NCBI GenBank assembly: GCA_026931905.1
Contig: JAIXLB010000036.1
Location: 1-48,522 of the forward strand
Source: Chitinophagales bacterium
GTDB taxonomy: Bacteria > Bacteroidota > Bacteroidia > Chitinophagales > Chitinophagaceae
Direction: 5' to 3'
DNA: 48,522 nucleotides
Below are positions 35,116-43,679 of the stretch, in pieces. The position numbers and the translations under genes were made by a program. The first letter of the stretch is position 1, and each line of letters opens with the position of its first letter. Under the pieces are notes generated by a model. It saw only the letters and a list, made by a program, of their open reading frames with translations. It searched no databases and was not told the DNA's origin.

Positions 35116-37374
35116 ATGGCTCAGCAAGCAATATCAGCATTTGATGCACCTGCACCTGAATATAACTTAAACCCAGAACAGGAAAAAAAAGAAATCTTAA
35201 GACGTTACCGTAGTTTGCTTAAAGCACTACGCCCCAAACTCAATAAAGGCAATAAACAAATAGTAAGACACGCTTTTGAAATGAGTGCAGAAGCTCATAA
35301 AACCATGCGTAGAAAAAGCGGTGAACCTTATATTTTTCATCCTATTGCAGTAGCAATGATTTGTGTAGAAGAAATAGGATTAGGTATAAGAAGCACCATT
35401 TGTGCTTTATTGCATGATACTGTAGAAGATACTGATGTAACACTTGAAGATATTGAAAGAGAATTTGGAAATGAAGTAGCAAAAATTGTAGATGGATTAA
35501 CTAAAATAGCTACTGTAGTTGATACCAATTCATCTCAGCAAGCAGAAAATTTCAAAAAAATTCTATTAACACTTACCGATGACCCAAGAGTAATTTTAAT
35601 AAAATTAGCAGATAGGCTTCAAAACATGCGAACCCTTGAACACATGAAAAGGGAAAAGCAATTAAAAGCTTCCAGCGAAACCATTTGGGTGTATGCTCCT
35701 CTTGCACATAGAATGGGTTTGTACAATATTAAAACAGAATTGGAAGACCTTGCCATGAAATACATGGAGCCTGAAGCTTACAGAGATATTGCAAAAAGAT
35801 TAGCAGAAACAAAACGTGAAAGAACAAAATACATCAACGAATTTATTAAACCTCTAAAAGAAAAATTAACAGCAGCAGGTTTTCAATTTGAAATTTATGG
35901 GCGACCCAAAAGCATACATTCTATTTGGAATAAAATAAAAAAGAAAGGAGTAACTTTTGATGAAGTTTATGATTTGTTTGCCATTAGAATTATTGTAAAC
36001 CCCACACAAGAAAAAGAAAAAGAAGAATGTTGGAAAGTATATAGCATTATTACAGATGCTTACAACCCCAATCCAGAACGTTTGAGAGATTGGTTGAGTA
36101 GCCCTAAAAGCAATGGTTACGAGGCTTTACATACAACAGTAATGGGACCTCATGGCAAATGGGTAGAAATTCAAATACGTACAAAACGTATGAATGAAAT
36201 TGCTGAAAAAGGTTTAGCAGCTCATTATAAATACAAAGAAGGTAGTAACAATGAAGATAGATTTGATAAATGGTTAGGACAAATTAGAGAAGCCTTAGCA
36301 CAAGATGATACTGACAGTATTAATTTTTTAAACGATTTTAAAACTTCATTTCTTGCAGAAGAAATTTATGTTTACACGCCCAAAGGCGAAGTAAGAATGT
36401 TGCCAAAAGGTGCTACAGCATTAGATTTTGCATTTGCCATACATACTGCTGTAGGTAGTAAATGTATTGGTGCAAAAGTGCAACATAAATTAGTACCCAT
36501 ATCGCACAAATTAAAAAGTGGCGACCAAGTAGAAATCATTACAAGTACCAAACAAAAGCCATCAGAAGATTGGTTAAACATTGTAGTAACTACAAAAGCA
36601 AAAGTTAAAATAAAAGATGCACTGCGTGAAGAAAAAAGAACAATAGCTGAAGACGGAAAATATGTTGTACAAAAAAAATTAGAAGGACTTGGAGTGGGTT
36701 TCAATCAAAAAAACATTGAAGAATTGGTGCAGTTTTATAAACTCCCCTCACAATTAGAATTATTTTATAAAGTAGCCATAAAAAAAATTGATTTAAAAGA
36801 GCTTAAAGAATTTTTAATAATTGGAGATAAGATTGAAGCACCCAAACCAAAAATTGTTGTTAAAGAAACTATTGAAGAAAATACAAAAAAAGCAGTCAAT
36901 AAAAAAGATAGTGAGTTAATTATTTTTGGCGAAAGCAGCGATAAAATTCAGTATTCATTAGCCAAATGTTGTAACCCAATTCCTGGCGATGATGTGTTTG
37001 GTTTTGTAAGCTCTGGAAAAGGTTTAATTATTCATCGTACCAATTGCCCTAATGCAGCTCAATTATTAGCTAATTTTGGGCACAGAGTTGTAAAAACAAA
37101 ATGGGCAAAGAACAAAGAAATTTCTTTCCTTACTGGTTTAAAAATTATTGGTATGGACGATGTAGGTGTTGTTCATAAAATTACCAATATTATTAGTGGC
37201 GATTTGAAAATAAATATTGCAGGCTTAACCATTGAAAGCAAAGAAGGTTTGTTTGAAGGCACCATAAAAGTTTTTGTACATGATAAAGAAGAATTAGATG
37301 AATTGGTAAAAAGAATTAAAGAATTAAAAGGAATTCAAAAAGTAGATAGGTTTGATATGGAAGAAATTGGATAA
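35116..37374 (+). CDS. RelA/SpoT family (p)ppGpp synthetase/hydrolase
   Basis: The 752-residue protein has all Rsh domains in order. The HD hydrolase covers about 45-200 (HPIAVA, then His100-Asp101 in LLHDTVEDTD). The RelA_SpoT synthetase covers about 250-370 (GRPKSIHSIWNKIKKK, YDLFAIRI, EIQIRTKRMNEIAEKG). TGS is at about 410-475 (VYTPKGEVRMLPKGATALDF) and the C-terminal ACT domain at about 675-750. The intact HD motif means that it can hydrolyse the alarmone, and the synthetase region also looks complete, so it is a bifunctional Rsh enzyme. It is followed 33 bp later by rbfA. Confidence 0.96.
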   Translation: MAQQAISAFDAPAPEYNLNPEQEKKEILRRYRSLLKALRPKLNKGNKQIVRHAFEMSAEAHKTMRRKSGEPYIFHPIAVAMICVEEIGLGIRSTICALLHDTVEDTDVTLEDIEREFGNEVAKIVDGLTKIATVVDTNSSQQAENFKKILLTLTDDPRVILIKLADRLQNMRTLEHMKREKQLKASSETIWVYAPLAHRMGLYNIKTELEDLAMKYMEPEAYRDIAKRLAETKRERTKYINEFIKPLKEKLTAAGFQFEIYGRPKSIHSIWNKIKKKGVTFDEVYDLFAIRIIVNPTQEKEKEECWKVYSIITDAYNPNPERLRDWLSSPKSNGYEALHTTVMGPHGKWVEIQIRTKRMNEIAEKGLAAHYKYKEGSNNEDRFDKWLGQIREALAQDDTDSINFLNDFKTSFLAEEIYVYTPKGEVRMLPKGATALDFAFAIHTAVGSKCIGAKVQHKLVPISHKLKSGDQVEIITSTKQKPSEDWLNIVVTTKAKVKIKDALREEKRTIAEDGKYVVQKKLEGLGVGFNQKNIEELVQFYKLPSQLELFYKVAIKKIDLKELKEFLIIGDKIEAPKPKIVVKETIEENTKKAVNKKDSELIIFGESSDKIQYSLAKCCNPIPGDDVFGFVSSGKGLIIHRTNCPNAAQLLANFGHRVVKTKWAKNKEISFLTGLKIIGMDDVGVVHKITNIISGDLKINIAGLTIESKEGLFEGTIKVFVHDKEELDELVKRIKELKGIQKVDRFDMEEIG

Positions 37375-37407
37375 AAAAATTAATGCACCATTTTTAAAAA
37401 TAAAATT

Positions 37408-37788
37408 ATGGAAGAAGGAAAAAGGCAAAAGCAAATAGCAGCAGTAATTCAAGATGAATTAAATAATGTTTTTAGGAAATTAAACTTAACGATGATAGAT
37501 GGAGGTATGGTATCTATAGCCTCTGTAAAAGTTACTCCAGATTTATTGGAAGCAAGAATATATTTAAGTTTTTTTCAAGTGCAGGATATAAAAATAGCTA
37601 TGAAAAAAATAGAAGATAGGGCTTGGGAAATAAAACGTGAATTGGTAAATAAAATTAAACACCAGGTTCGCCGTATTCCTGTTTTGCATTTTTATTTAGA
37701 TGATACATTGGACTATGTTTTTAAAATGGAAAATGTATTTAAAGAAATTGAAGAAGAAAGAACCAGAAAAAATAATGAGTCTAAATAA
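37408..37788 (+). CDS. rbfA: Ribosome-binding factor A
   Basis: The 126-residue KH-fold protein starts with EEGKRQKQIAAVIQDELNNV, continues with VSIASVKVTPDLLEARIYLS and ends with VRRIPVLHFYLDDTLDYVFKME, the conserved RbfA core. It binds the 30S subunit and helps 16S rRNA 5'-end maturation. It lies in a same-strand run relA-rbfA-permease with gaps of 33 and 47 bp, so the three are probably co-transcribed. Confidence 0.95.
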   Translation: MEEGKRQKQIAAVIQDELNNVFRKLNLTMIDGGMVSIASVKVTPDLLEARIYLSFFQVQDIKIAMKKIEDRAWEIKRELVNKIKHQVRRIPVLHFYLDDTLDYVFKMENVFKEIEEERTRKNNESK

Positions 37789-37835
37789 TACACTAACAGT
37801 TTAGTATTTAAAAGATTTTTTTAAAAAACATACTC

Positions 37836-39059
37836 TTGAACTTTCTATTTGCCTGGCGATATTTTAAAAGTAAAAAAAGCACTAACGCCATAAATATTAT
37901 TGCTTACATAAGTGTTATAGCAATAACTGTTGGTGCTGCTGCATTGATTATTGTGCTAAGTGTTTTTAATGGCTTTGAAAGTTTAGTAAAAAACTTGTAC
38001 AGCGATTTTTATGCTGATATAAAAATATCACCAGCCAAAGGGCAAATTTTACAACTCAACTCACAACAACTAAATACAATAAAAGCAAATGCCAATATTG
38101 CTGCTTACACTTTTGTTGTAGAAGAAAAAGCATTACTAAAAAATGGAAACAATCAAGCAACAGTACTTGTAAAAGGTGTTGATACAAACTATGCTGCGAT
38201 TACAAATATTGCAAAGCATGTAGTACATGGAAGTTTTGAAGTTGGAACTGCTCATCAACCTGAAATAGTGATGGGTGCTGGAATTGAAAATGCAACAGGA
38301 ATTTTTTTGGAGCAAGTTTTAGAAAAGCCTGTTTTGTTTTTGCCCAATAAATCTGCAGTAAAACTTAATAATCTCAACGATGCATTTTTATCTTACAATG
38401 TAATACCAACAGGCACTTTTGTTGTACAACAAGAGTTTGACAATAAGTATATTTTTACCAATAAAGCCTTTATGCAGTTTATGCTGAATTTGGATAGCTC
38501 ACAATATTCTTATTCTGAAATTAAATTAAAAACAAATACCGATAAAGAAACAGCAAAAACCGCTACTTTATTACAAAAAAATTTAGGAGAAAATTTTATT
38601 GTGCAAACACGTTACGAACAAAATAAAAGTTTGTACAGCATTATGAAAATGGAAAAGTGGATTATTTATGGCATTCTTAGTTTGATACTAATTGTAGCTG
38701 CTTTTAACATGATTGGTGCATTAACAATGTTAGTACTTGAAAAGCAAAAAGACATTGCAATTTTAAAAGCTATGGGAGCCAACAACAACACTATTAAAAA
38801 TATTTTTATAAATAATGGAATTATTTTAGCAATGGTTGGAAGCCTTACTGGCATTGCATTAGCAACAATTATTTGTTGGTTGCAAGTTAAATTTAAACTA
38901 TTAAAATTAGGAGGTAGTTTTGTAGTAGATTATTATCCTGTAGAAATACGTTGGCAAGATTTTATTTTGGTTTTAGCTACAGTTTTTGTTATTGCACTTT
39001 TAGCTTCTTATCTTCCTGCAAGAAAAGCAGGCAAGCAAATATTATCTTTAAAAAGTTAG
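37836..39059 (+). CDS. LolC/LolE-like ABC transporter permease (FtsX family)
   Basis: The 407-residue protein has the LolC/E layout. It has one N-terminal helix (about 20-45, AYISVIAITVGAAALIIVL), a large periplasmic domain (about 50-265), and three C-terminal helices in an FtsX domain, with NMIGALTMLVLEKQKDIAIL and the LKAMGA motif at the ATPase-contact region. It probably extracts lipoproteins from the inner membrane with a LolD-type ATPase encoded elsewhere. The start is TTG. An rbfA-permease adjacency is, as I recall, common in Bacteroidota. A bidirectional terminator follows. Confidence 0.88.
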   Translation: MNFLFAWRYFKSKKSTNAINIIAYISVIAITVGAAALIIVLSVFNGFESLVKNLYSDFYADIKISPAKGQILQLNSQQLNTIKANANIAAYTFVVEEKALLKNGNNQATVLVKGVDTNYAAITNIAKHVVHGSFEVGTAHQPEIVMGAGIENATGIFLEQVLEKPVLFLPNKSAVKLNNLNDAFLSYNVIPTGTFVVQQEFDNKYIFTNKAFMQFMLNLDSSQYSYSEIKLKTNTDKETAKTATLLQKNLGENFIVQTRYEQNKSLYSIMKMEKWIIYGILSLILIVAAFNMIGALTMLVLEKQKDIAILKAMGANNNTIKNIFINNGIILAMVGSLTGIALATIICWLQVKFKLLKLGGSFVVDYYPVEIRWQDFILVLATVFVIALLASYLPARKAGKQILSLKS

Positions 39060-39064
39060 CCTAA

Positions 39065-39098
39065 AAAAAATCCCACTATTCTTGATAGCAGGATTTTT
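39065..39098. terminator. Bidirectional terminator between the permease gene and adk
   Basis: The sequence AAAAATCC-ca-CTAT, a 5-nt loop, ATAG-ca-GGATTTTT folds into a 12-bp stem with one small internal loop. A and T runs on the two sides serve both convergent genes. Confidence 0.8.
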
Positions 39099-39133
39099 GC
39101 AGTTGGTATTGGTTGCCAAAAACTTGACAATTA

Positions 39134-39712
39134 TTAAGAAAGCCTTTTATCAATTTCATTGCAAAGCAAAGCAAAAATTTCTTCTACACTTCCTTCGCCT
39201 TTTATGGCAGCTACTTTATTAAATTTTTTATAATAATCTGCTACAACACTTGTTTTATTTTCGTATTCAATAATTCTTGCTCTAATTACTTCTTCATTTG
39301 TATCATCGCTTCTGCCACTTGTTAAACCTCTATTCAATAACCTTTTTACCAATTCTTCTTCATTAACTTCTAAGGATAGAAAAATATCAATTTGTGTGTG
39401 CTTAAATTGCAACAAATTATCCAAAGCAATACTTTGAGCTTCTGTTCTTGGAAAGCCATCAAATAAAAATCCTTTAGCCAAAGGGTTTGCTTCTAAAGCA
39501 GAGCTAATCATTCCTATCACTACTTCATCAGGCACAAGTTGTCCTTTATCCATAAAGTTTTTAGCTTCAATTCCCAAAGGTGTTTTAGCTGCAATTTCGT
39601 TTCTCAATAAATCGCCTGTACTCAAATGTTTTAAGCCATATTTAGCAATAAGTTTTTCACTTTGTGTACCTTTTCCACTGCCTGGAGGTCCAAATAAAAT
39701 AATATTAAGCAT
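39134..39712 (-). CDS. adk: Adenylate kinase
   Basis: The 192-residue enzyme interconverts ATP + AMP and 2 ADP. The P-loop GPPGSGKGTQ is at residues 8-17, and AMP-binding residues lie in STGDLLRNEI and GFPRTEAQ. The lid region (NRGLTSGRSDDTNEEVIRAR) is short and lacks zinc cysteines, as in the short adenylate kinases of Bacteroidota. The -7 box TATATTTG on the minus strand (39737-39744) lies about 25 bp upstream. Confidence 0.96.
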   Translation of the reverse strand: MLNIILFGPPGSGKGTQSEKLIAKYGLKHLSTGDLLRNEIAAKTPLGIEAKNFMDKGQLVPDEVVIGMISSALEANPLAKGFLFDGFPRTEAQSIALDNLLQFKHTQIDIFLSLEVNEEELVKRLLNRGLTSGRSDDTNEEVIRARIIEYENKTSVVADYYKKFNKVAAIKGEGSVEEIFALLCNEIDKRLS

Positions 39713-39736
39713 GAATCAAAATCCTTACGTGAACAA

Positions 39737-39744
39737 CAAATATA
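39737..39744 (-). promoter_or_regulatory. adk -7 promoter box
   Basis: The minus strand reads TATATTTG, an exact TAnnTTTG, giving a leader of about 21 nt. No clear -33 element is visible. Confidence 0.5.
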
Positions 39745-39854
39745 AGGCATGAGTGTTAAACTCATTAACATTTTAAATAAGAATTTTGTATTACTATAAT
39801 TTTAAAAATAATAAGGCAAATAATTTCTATATAAAATTGTTTTGTTTATACAAC

Positions 39855-39884
39855 TTTGTCTTAAAAATTCAAATCATATCTTCG
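39855..39884 (+). promoter_or_regulatory. ubiE/menG promoter, decides the start codon
   Basis: TTTG (39855-39858), 18 nt, then TATCTTCG (39877-39884), one mismatch from TAnnTTTG. It lies inside a 51-bp in-frame upstream extension of the ORF and thereby supports the ATG at 39893, with a leader of about 5 nt. Confidence 0.5.
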
Positions 39885-39892
39885 CAACAATT

Positions 39893-40636
39893 ATGACAAA
39901 ATTTGCACATGATGCAATAGTACCCAATAGCAATAGCTCATTAGGAAAAAAGCAGCAAGTTGCTGAAATGTTTAATGATATTGCTTTTAAATACGATTTT
40001 TTAAATCGTTTTTTAAGTGTAGGCATAGATGTAAGTTGGCGAAAAAAAGGCATTCATCAATTAAAAGAAATAAAACCTCAACAAGTTTTAGATGTTGCAA
40101 CAGGAACTGCTGATGTTGCTTTATTAACTTATAAAATTTTACAACCACAAAAAATTATAGGTATAGATATTAGTGAAGGAATGTTGAATATTGGTAAGAA
40201 AAAAATTGAAGAACAAAACTTACAAAATTTTATTCAACTACAAAAAGGCGATAGCGAAAAAATAGATTTTAACGACAATACCTTTGATGCAATTACAGTA
40301 GCTTTTGGCGTAAGAAATTTTGAAAATTTAGAAAAAGGATTACAAGAAATGTTGCGTGTATTAAAACCTAATGGCAAATTAGTAATTATGGAATGTACAC
40401 AACCCAAACAATTTGCTTTTAAAGGTTTTTATAACATTTATATGAATATTATTGCACCAGGATTTGGAAAAATGTTTGCCAAAAACAAACAAGCTTACCA
40501 ATATTTAAACAATTCTATACAAGCTTTCCCAGAAGGAAAAACTTTTTTAAACGTAATGGAAAAAGCAGGATTTAATAAAACATATTTAAAAACATTGAGC
40601 TTAGGTTTATGTACCATTTATTGCGGAAGCAAATAG
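39893..40636 (+). CDS. ubiE: Demethylmenaquinone methyltransferase
   Basis: The 247-residue class I methyltransferase has the SAM-binding motif VLDVATGTADVAL, then GIDISEGML and the UbiE signature region AFGVRNFENLEKGL. It makes menaquinone from demethylmenaquinone, the final step for the respiratory quinone expected in Bacteroidota. The ORF could start at an ATG at 39842, but the extra 17 residues (MFIQLCLKN...) are unlike the family, and a promoter falls inside them. I therefore choose 39893 (MTKFAHDAIVPN). It overlaps the porT-like gene by 28 bp. The symbol menG is equally suitable. Confidence 0.94.
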   Translation: MTKFAHDAIVPNSNSSLGKKQQVAEMFNDIAFKYDFLNRFLSVGIDVSWRKKGIHQLKEIKPQQVLDVATGTADVALLTYKILQPQKIIGIDISEGMLNIGKKKIEEQNLQNFIQLQKGDSEKIDFNDNTFDAITVAFGVRNFENLEKGLQEMLRVLKPNGKLVIMECTQPKQFAFKGFYNIYMNIIAPGFGKMFAKNKQAYQYLNNSIQAFPEGKTFLNVMEKAGFNKTYLKTLSLGLCTIYCGSK

Positions 40637-41319
40637 TAATAATTATTGCAGGAATGTTTTTTGTAAACATACTTCATGCACAGTATGTAGAGCAAAACAG
40701 ACCTCATAGAGATGAGATGCCCTATTATTTTGGAATGACCTTGGCATACAACAATAGTTATTTAGCTGCTACTAAAAATCAAAAATTTATATTAGATGAT
40801 AGCATTTCATCTGTACAGCCAGGAGCAAGTGGTGGTATAGCTTTGGGCTTATTAGGAACTTTAAAATTGAACTATTGTTGGGAGTTTAGATTTAATCCAC
40901 AACTCATTATTGGTGGCTCAAAATATTTTATTTATCAAACCAATTATCCTGTAAAAGAAGAAAAGAAAACTTTACCTTCAACCATTGTTAGCTTTCCCTT
41001 TCAGTTTAAATTAAATTCAGACAGAATAAATAATTTCAGAACCTATGTTTTAATTGGTGCAAAATACGATATAGATTTATCCAGCAACTCATCTGCAAGA
41101 AATGCACAAGATATGGTTAAACTAAAGAAAAGCGATTTTGCTTTAGAAGCTGGAATTGGTTTTAATTTCTTTTTGCCTTTTGTAACACTAAGCCCTGAAA
41201 TAAAATTCAGTTATGGTTTAAGCAATATTCATAGCAGAGACCCTGCACTAAAATATTCAAACATTTTTGATAAAATACAATCAAGAATGATTTCTTTTTC
41301 ATTGCATTTAGAAGACTAA
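40609..41319 (+). CDS. porT: PorT-like outer-membrane beta-barrel protein (T9SS)
   Basis: The 236-residue protein has a signal peptide ending ILHAQ (residue 25) followed by a small beta-barrel pattern typical of the PorT family. Recognisable features are EMPYYFGMTLAYNNS, an NPQLIIGG strand and the late SPEIKFSYGLSNI. PorT/SprT is needed for type IX secretion and gliding. The ubiE-porT order with overlapping genes is conserved in Bacteroidota, as I recall it, and is the strongest support. The giant protein at 6019-11751 is a plausible T9SS cargo in the same genome. Confidence 0.82.
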   Translation: MYHLLRKQIVIIIAGMFFVNILHAQYVEQNRPHRDEMPYYFGMTLAYNNSYLAATKNQKFILDDSISSVQPGASGGIALGLLGTLKLNYCWEFRFNPQLIIGGSKYFIYQTNYPVKEEKKTLPSTIVSFPFQFKLNSDRINNFRTYVLIGAKYDIDLSSNSSARNAQDMVKLKKSDFALEAGIGFNFFLPFVTLSPEIKFSYGLSNIHSRDPALKYSNIFDKIQSRMISFSLHLED

Positions 41320-41349
41320 AATTTTATACATCATTAAAACTCATTAAAT

Positions 41350-41502
41350 ATGAAAGAACTTATCGAAAAATTAAGTACAGAAGTAGGCTTAACGCCAGAA
41401 CAAGCATCAAAAGCTATTGAAGCTATTGCTAATTTTGTAAAAGAAAAATTTCCTATGTTAGGGGGTGCAGTAGATAGCATTTTTAATAAAGATGAACAGT
41501 AA
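41350..41502 (+). CDS. Small helical protein (50 aa), hypothetical
   Basis: An ATG 30 bp after the porT-like stop opens a 50-codon frame starting MKELIEKLSTEVGLTPEQAS and ending in TAA. The protein is mostly predicted helical with a VGLTPEQASKAIEAI segment, then FVKEKFPMLGGAVDSIF. It resembles small DUF2780/DUF2267-type helical proteins. The good residue composition, ordinary codon use and operon-like spacing argue that it is a real gene. The function is unknown. Confidence 0.7.
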   Translation: MKELIEKLSTEVGLTPEQASKAIEAIANFVKEKFPMLGGAVDSIFNKDEQ

Positions 41503-42002
41503 TTTTTTTTAGTTTATACCACACTATTTACAATTTTAAAGCAATTTGAAATACAATAAAAAAAGGCGTTTACAACACTTTTAATGGGTAGCATTTCGCT
41601 AATTGAATAGCATAAAAATTGCTTTTTAGAAATTACCAGTATTGGTTGTTTTATAAGCAAAAACTAACGCCCATTAGTTACAATATATAATTGATAATTT
41701 TAGATTTTTTCTTAAAAATCTTTCTGCACATTTTGTGTGAACAAACTCTTGTAAATCACTAATAACTTTTGTATATTGTGAACAAATACTTATAAAGTTG
41801 TGAATTATCACAAAAAAGTATAGAATAATTATGTGAAAAGGTGTGAATTAAAAAACTAAACTGAAAAGTTTTTTTGTACTCTTTTTCTGAAGCATATTCG
41901 TAAAAATATTCAGTTTAAACTTAATTTTTTTAACCAAATGTTTTAAACAAAAAATAAAAAATAACACATTAACTAACCATCATTAATTGCTGATTTTATT
42001 AC
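41503..42002. promoter_or_regulatory. 500-bp non-coding region before dnaB with TGTGAA array
   Basis: No ORF. The first half has several dyads (GGCGTT 41565-41570 with AACGCC 41666-41671; TAATGGG 41582-41588 with CCCATTA 41670-41676; AACTAA/TTAGTT around 41662-41679). The second half holds five same-strand TGTGAA elements at 41736, 41777, 41799, 41832 and 41842. The first two are identical TGTGAACAAA, and the third starts the dyad TTGTGA-ATTA-TCACAA (41798-41813). An AT-rich tract follows up to dnaB. It is a candidate regulatory array or replication-initiation region; see findings. Confidence 0.5.
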
Positions 42003-43589
42003 ATGGAAATTATAAGTAACATAGGACGAGATAATAAAAAAAGAAGAAAATCTAACATTGATTTAAGCACAATGGTATATGGCAAAATACCACCTCAGGC
42101 AAGAGAGTTAGAAGAGGCAGTATTGGGTGCAATACTTTTAGAAAAAGGAGCTTTTGATACAGTTACAGATGCAAACCTTAAACCAGAATGTTTTTATGTA
42201 GAAGCACATCAAATTATTTTCAAATCAATGCAGAATATGCAGCAACGCAGCATTCCAATTGATATTTTAACACTGGTAGAAGAATTAAAAAAGGAGAATC
42301 AATTAGATGTTGTAGGAGGTGCTTATTATGTAACCAAATTAACCAATACAGTTGTAAGTACTGCTCATATTGAAACACATGCAAGAATTATTTTACAAAA
42401 ATTTATTCAAAGAGAACTGATAAGAATAAGTGGCGAAATTATTGGCGATGCTTATGAAGATAGTACAGACGTATTTGATTTATTAGATGATAGCGAAACA
42501 AAAATGTTTAACATTACCAATAATTATTTAAAGAAAAATTTTGAAGATATTGGAAGTGTTTTAACAACAACCATTAATCGTATAGATTATTTAAGAACTA
42601 AAGAAGATGATATAAGTGGTGTACCCAGTGGTTTTAAAAAATTAGATACCGTAACATACGGTTGGCAACCTACCGATTTAATTATTTTAGCTGCACGACC
42701 AGGTGTTGGTAAAACTGCATTTGCTTTAAACCTTGCTCGCAATGCAGCATTAAATGCAAGCAAGCCCACCCCTATTGGTTTCTTTAGTTTAGAAATGAGT
42801 GCCTCACAGTTGGTACAACGTATTCTTAGTGCAGAAAGTGAAATTCCTTTATGGAAAATTTCCAGAGGAAGATTAGAAGAACATGAATACAAACAATTAC
42901 AAACAAAAGGTATCAAACATTTAGAAACTGCACCATTATACATTGACGATACAGCAGCTTTAAACATTTTTGAATTTAGAGCCAAAGCCAGAAGGTTAGT
43001 AAATAACCATAAAGTTGGTTTAATAATTATAGATTATTTGCAATTAATGAGTGGCACATCTGATAACAGAAACTCTAATCGTGAGCAAGAAATTTCTACT
43101 ATTTCAAGAAATTTAAAAGCATTAGCCAAAGAACTTAATATTCCTATCATTGCTTTATCGCAATTAAGTAGAGCAGTTGAAACACGCAAAGAAAGCAAAA
43201 TGCCTCAATTAAGCGATTTACGAGAGTCTGGTGCTATTGAGCAAGATGCAGATATGGTTATGTTTATTTATAGAAATGATTATTACGAAGTTACTCAAAA
43301 CGAACATGGTGAAGATACTCGAGGATTAACAGAATTAAAAATTGCAAAACACCGTAATGGTACATTAGAAACTTTACAACTAAAATTCTTAGGAGAAATA
43401 CAAAAATTTGAAACCTGGCAAGATGATAATAACAATGGTTTTAAACCAGGTGGAAATTTTAAACCAATTGCTCCAATGCCTACAAATTCTGCATCTGGCA
43501 ATGATGGAGGACGTTTTTTTATACAAAGAAGTAAAATGAATGATGAAGATTTTGATACGGGTTTCGAAGAAAATCAAAACATAGAATAA
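42003..43589 (+). CDS. dnaB: Replicative DNA helicase DnaB
   Basis: The 528-residue protein has the N-terminal helical domain (about 30-135, PPQARELEEAVLGAILLE), a linker and the RecA-like ATPase domain. Walker A is ARPGVGKT (231-238), Walker B is LIIIDYLQLM, and the DnaB-specific FFSLEMS and SQLSRAVE motifs are present. It is the hexameric helicase that unwinds DNA at the replication fork. The C-terminal tail is rich in asparagine and acidic residues. No intein is present. It is preceded by an unusually long 500-bp intergenic region. Confidence 0.97.
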   Translation: MEIISNIGRDNKKRRKSNIDLSTMVYGKIPPQARELEEAVLGAILLEKGAFDTVTDANLKPECFYVEAHQIIFKSMQNMQQRSIPIDILTLVEELKKENQLDVVGGAYYVTKLTNTVVSTAHIETHARIILQKFIQRELIRISGEIIGDAYEDSTDVFDLLDDSETKMFNITNNYLKKNFEDIGSVLTTTINRIDYLRTKEDDISGVPSGFKKLDTVTYGWQPTDLIILAARPGVGKTAFALNLARNAALNASKPTPIGFFSLEMSASQLVQRILSAESEIPLWKISRGRLEEHEYKQLQTKGIKHLETAPLYIDDTAALNIFEFRAKARRLVNNHKVGLIIIDYLQLMSGTSDNRNSNREQEISTISRNLKALAKELNIPIIALSQLSRAVETRKESKMPQLSDLRESGAIEQDADMVMFIYRNDYYEVTQNEHGEDTRGLTELKIAKHRNGTLETLQLKFLGEIQKFETWQDDNNNGFKPGGNFKPIAPMPTNSASGNDGGRFFIQRSKMNDEDFDTGFEENQNIE

Positions 43590-43679
43590 CTATTTTTTTT
43601 TTTTAACTATTCAATAATTATGTGAGTTTTCAAATAATTATTGATTTACTTTTTATTTTTTAAAACAACTTTTTACTGA

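Noticed and set aside
39842..39892. N-terminal extension of ubiE from the upstream ATG
   Set aside because: The 17 extra residues are unlike the family, and a promoter-like TTTG-N18-TATCTTCG lies within the extension.
41565..41671. Integron-like attC site (GGCGTT ... AACGCC)
   Set aside because: attC needs the order RYYYAAC ... GTTRRRY. Here the order is GTT first and AAC last on both strands, and there is no integrase or cassette.
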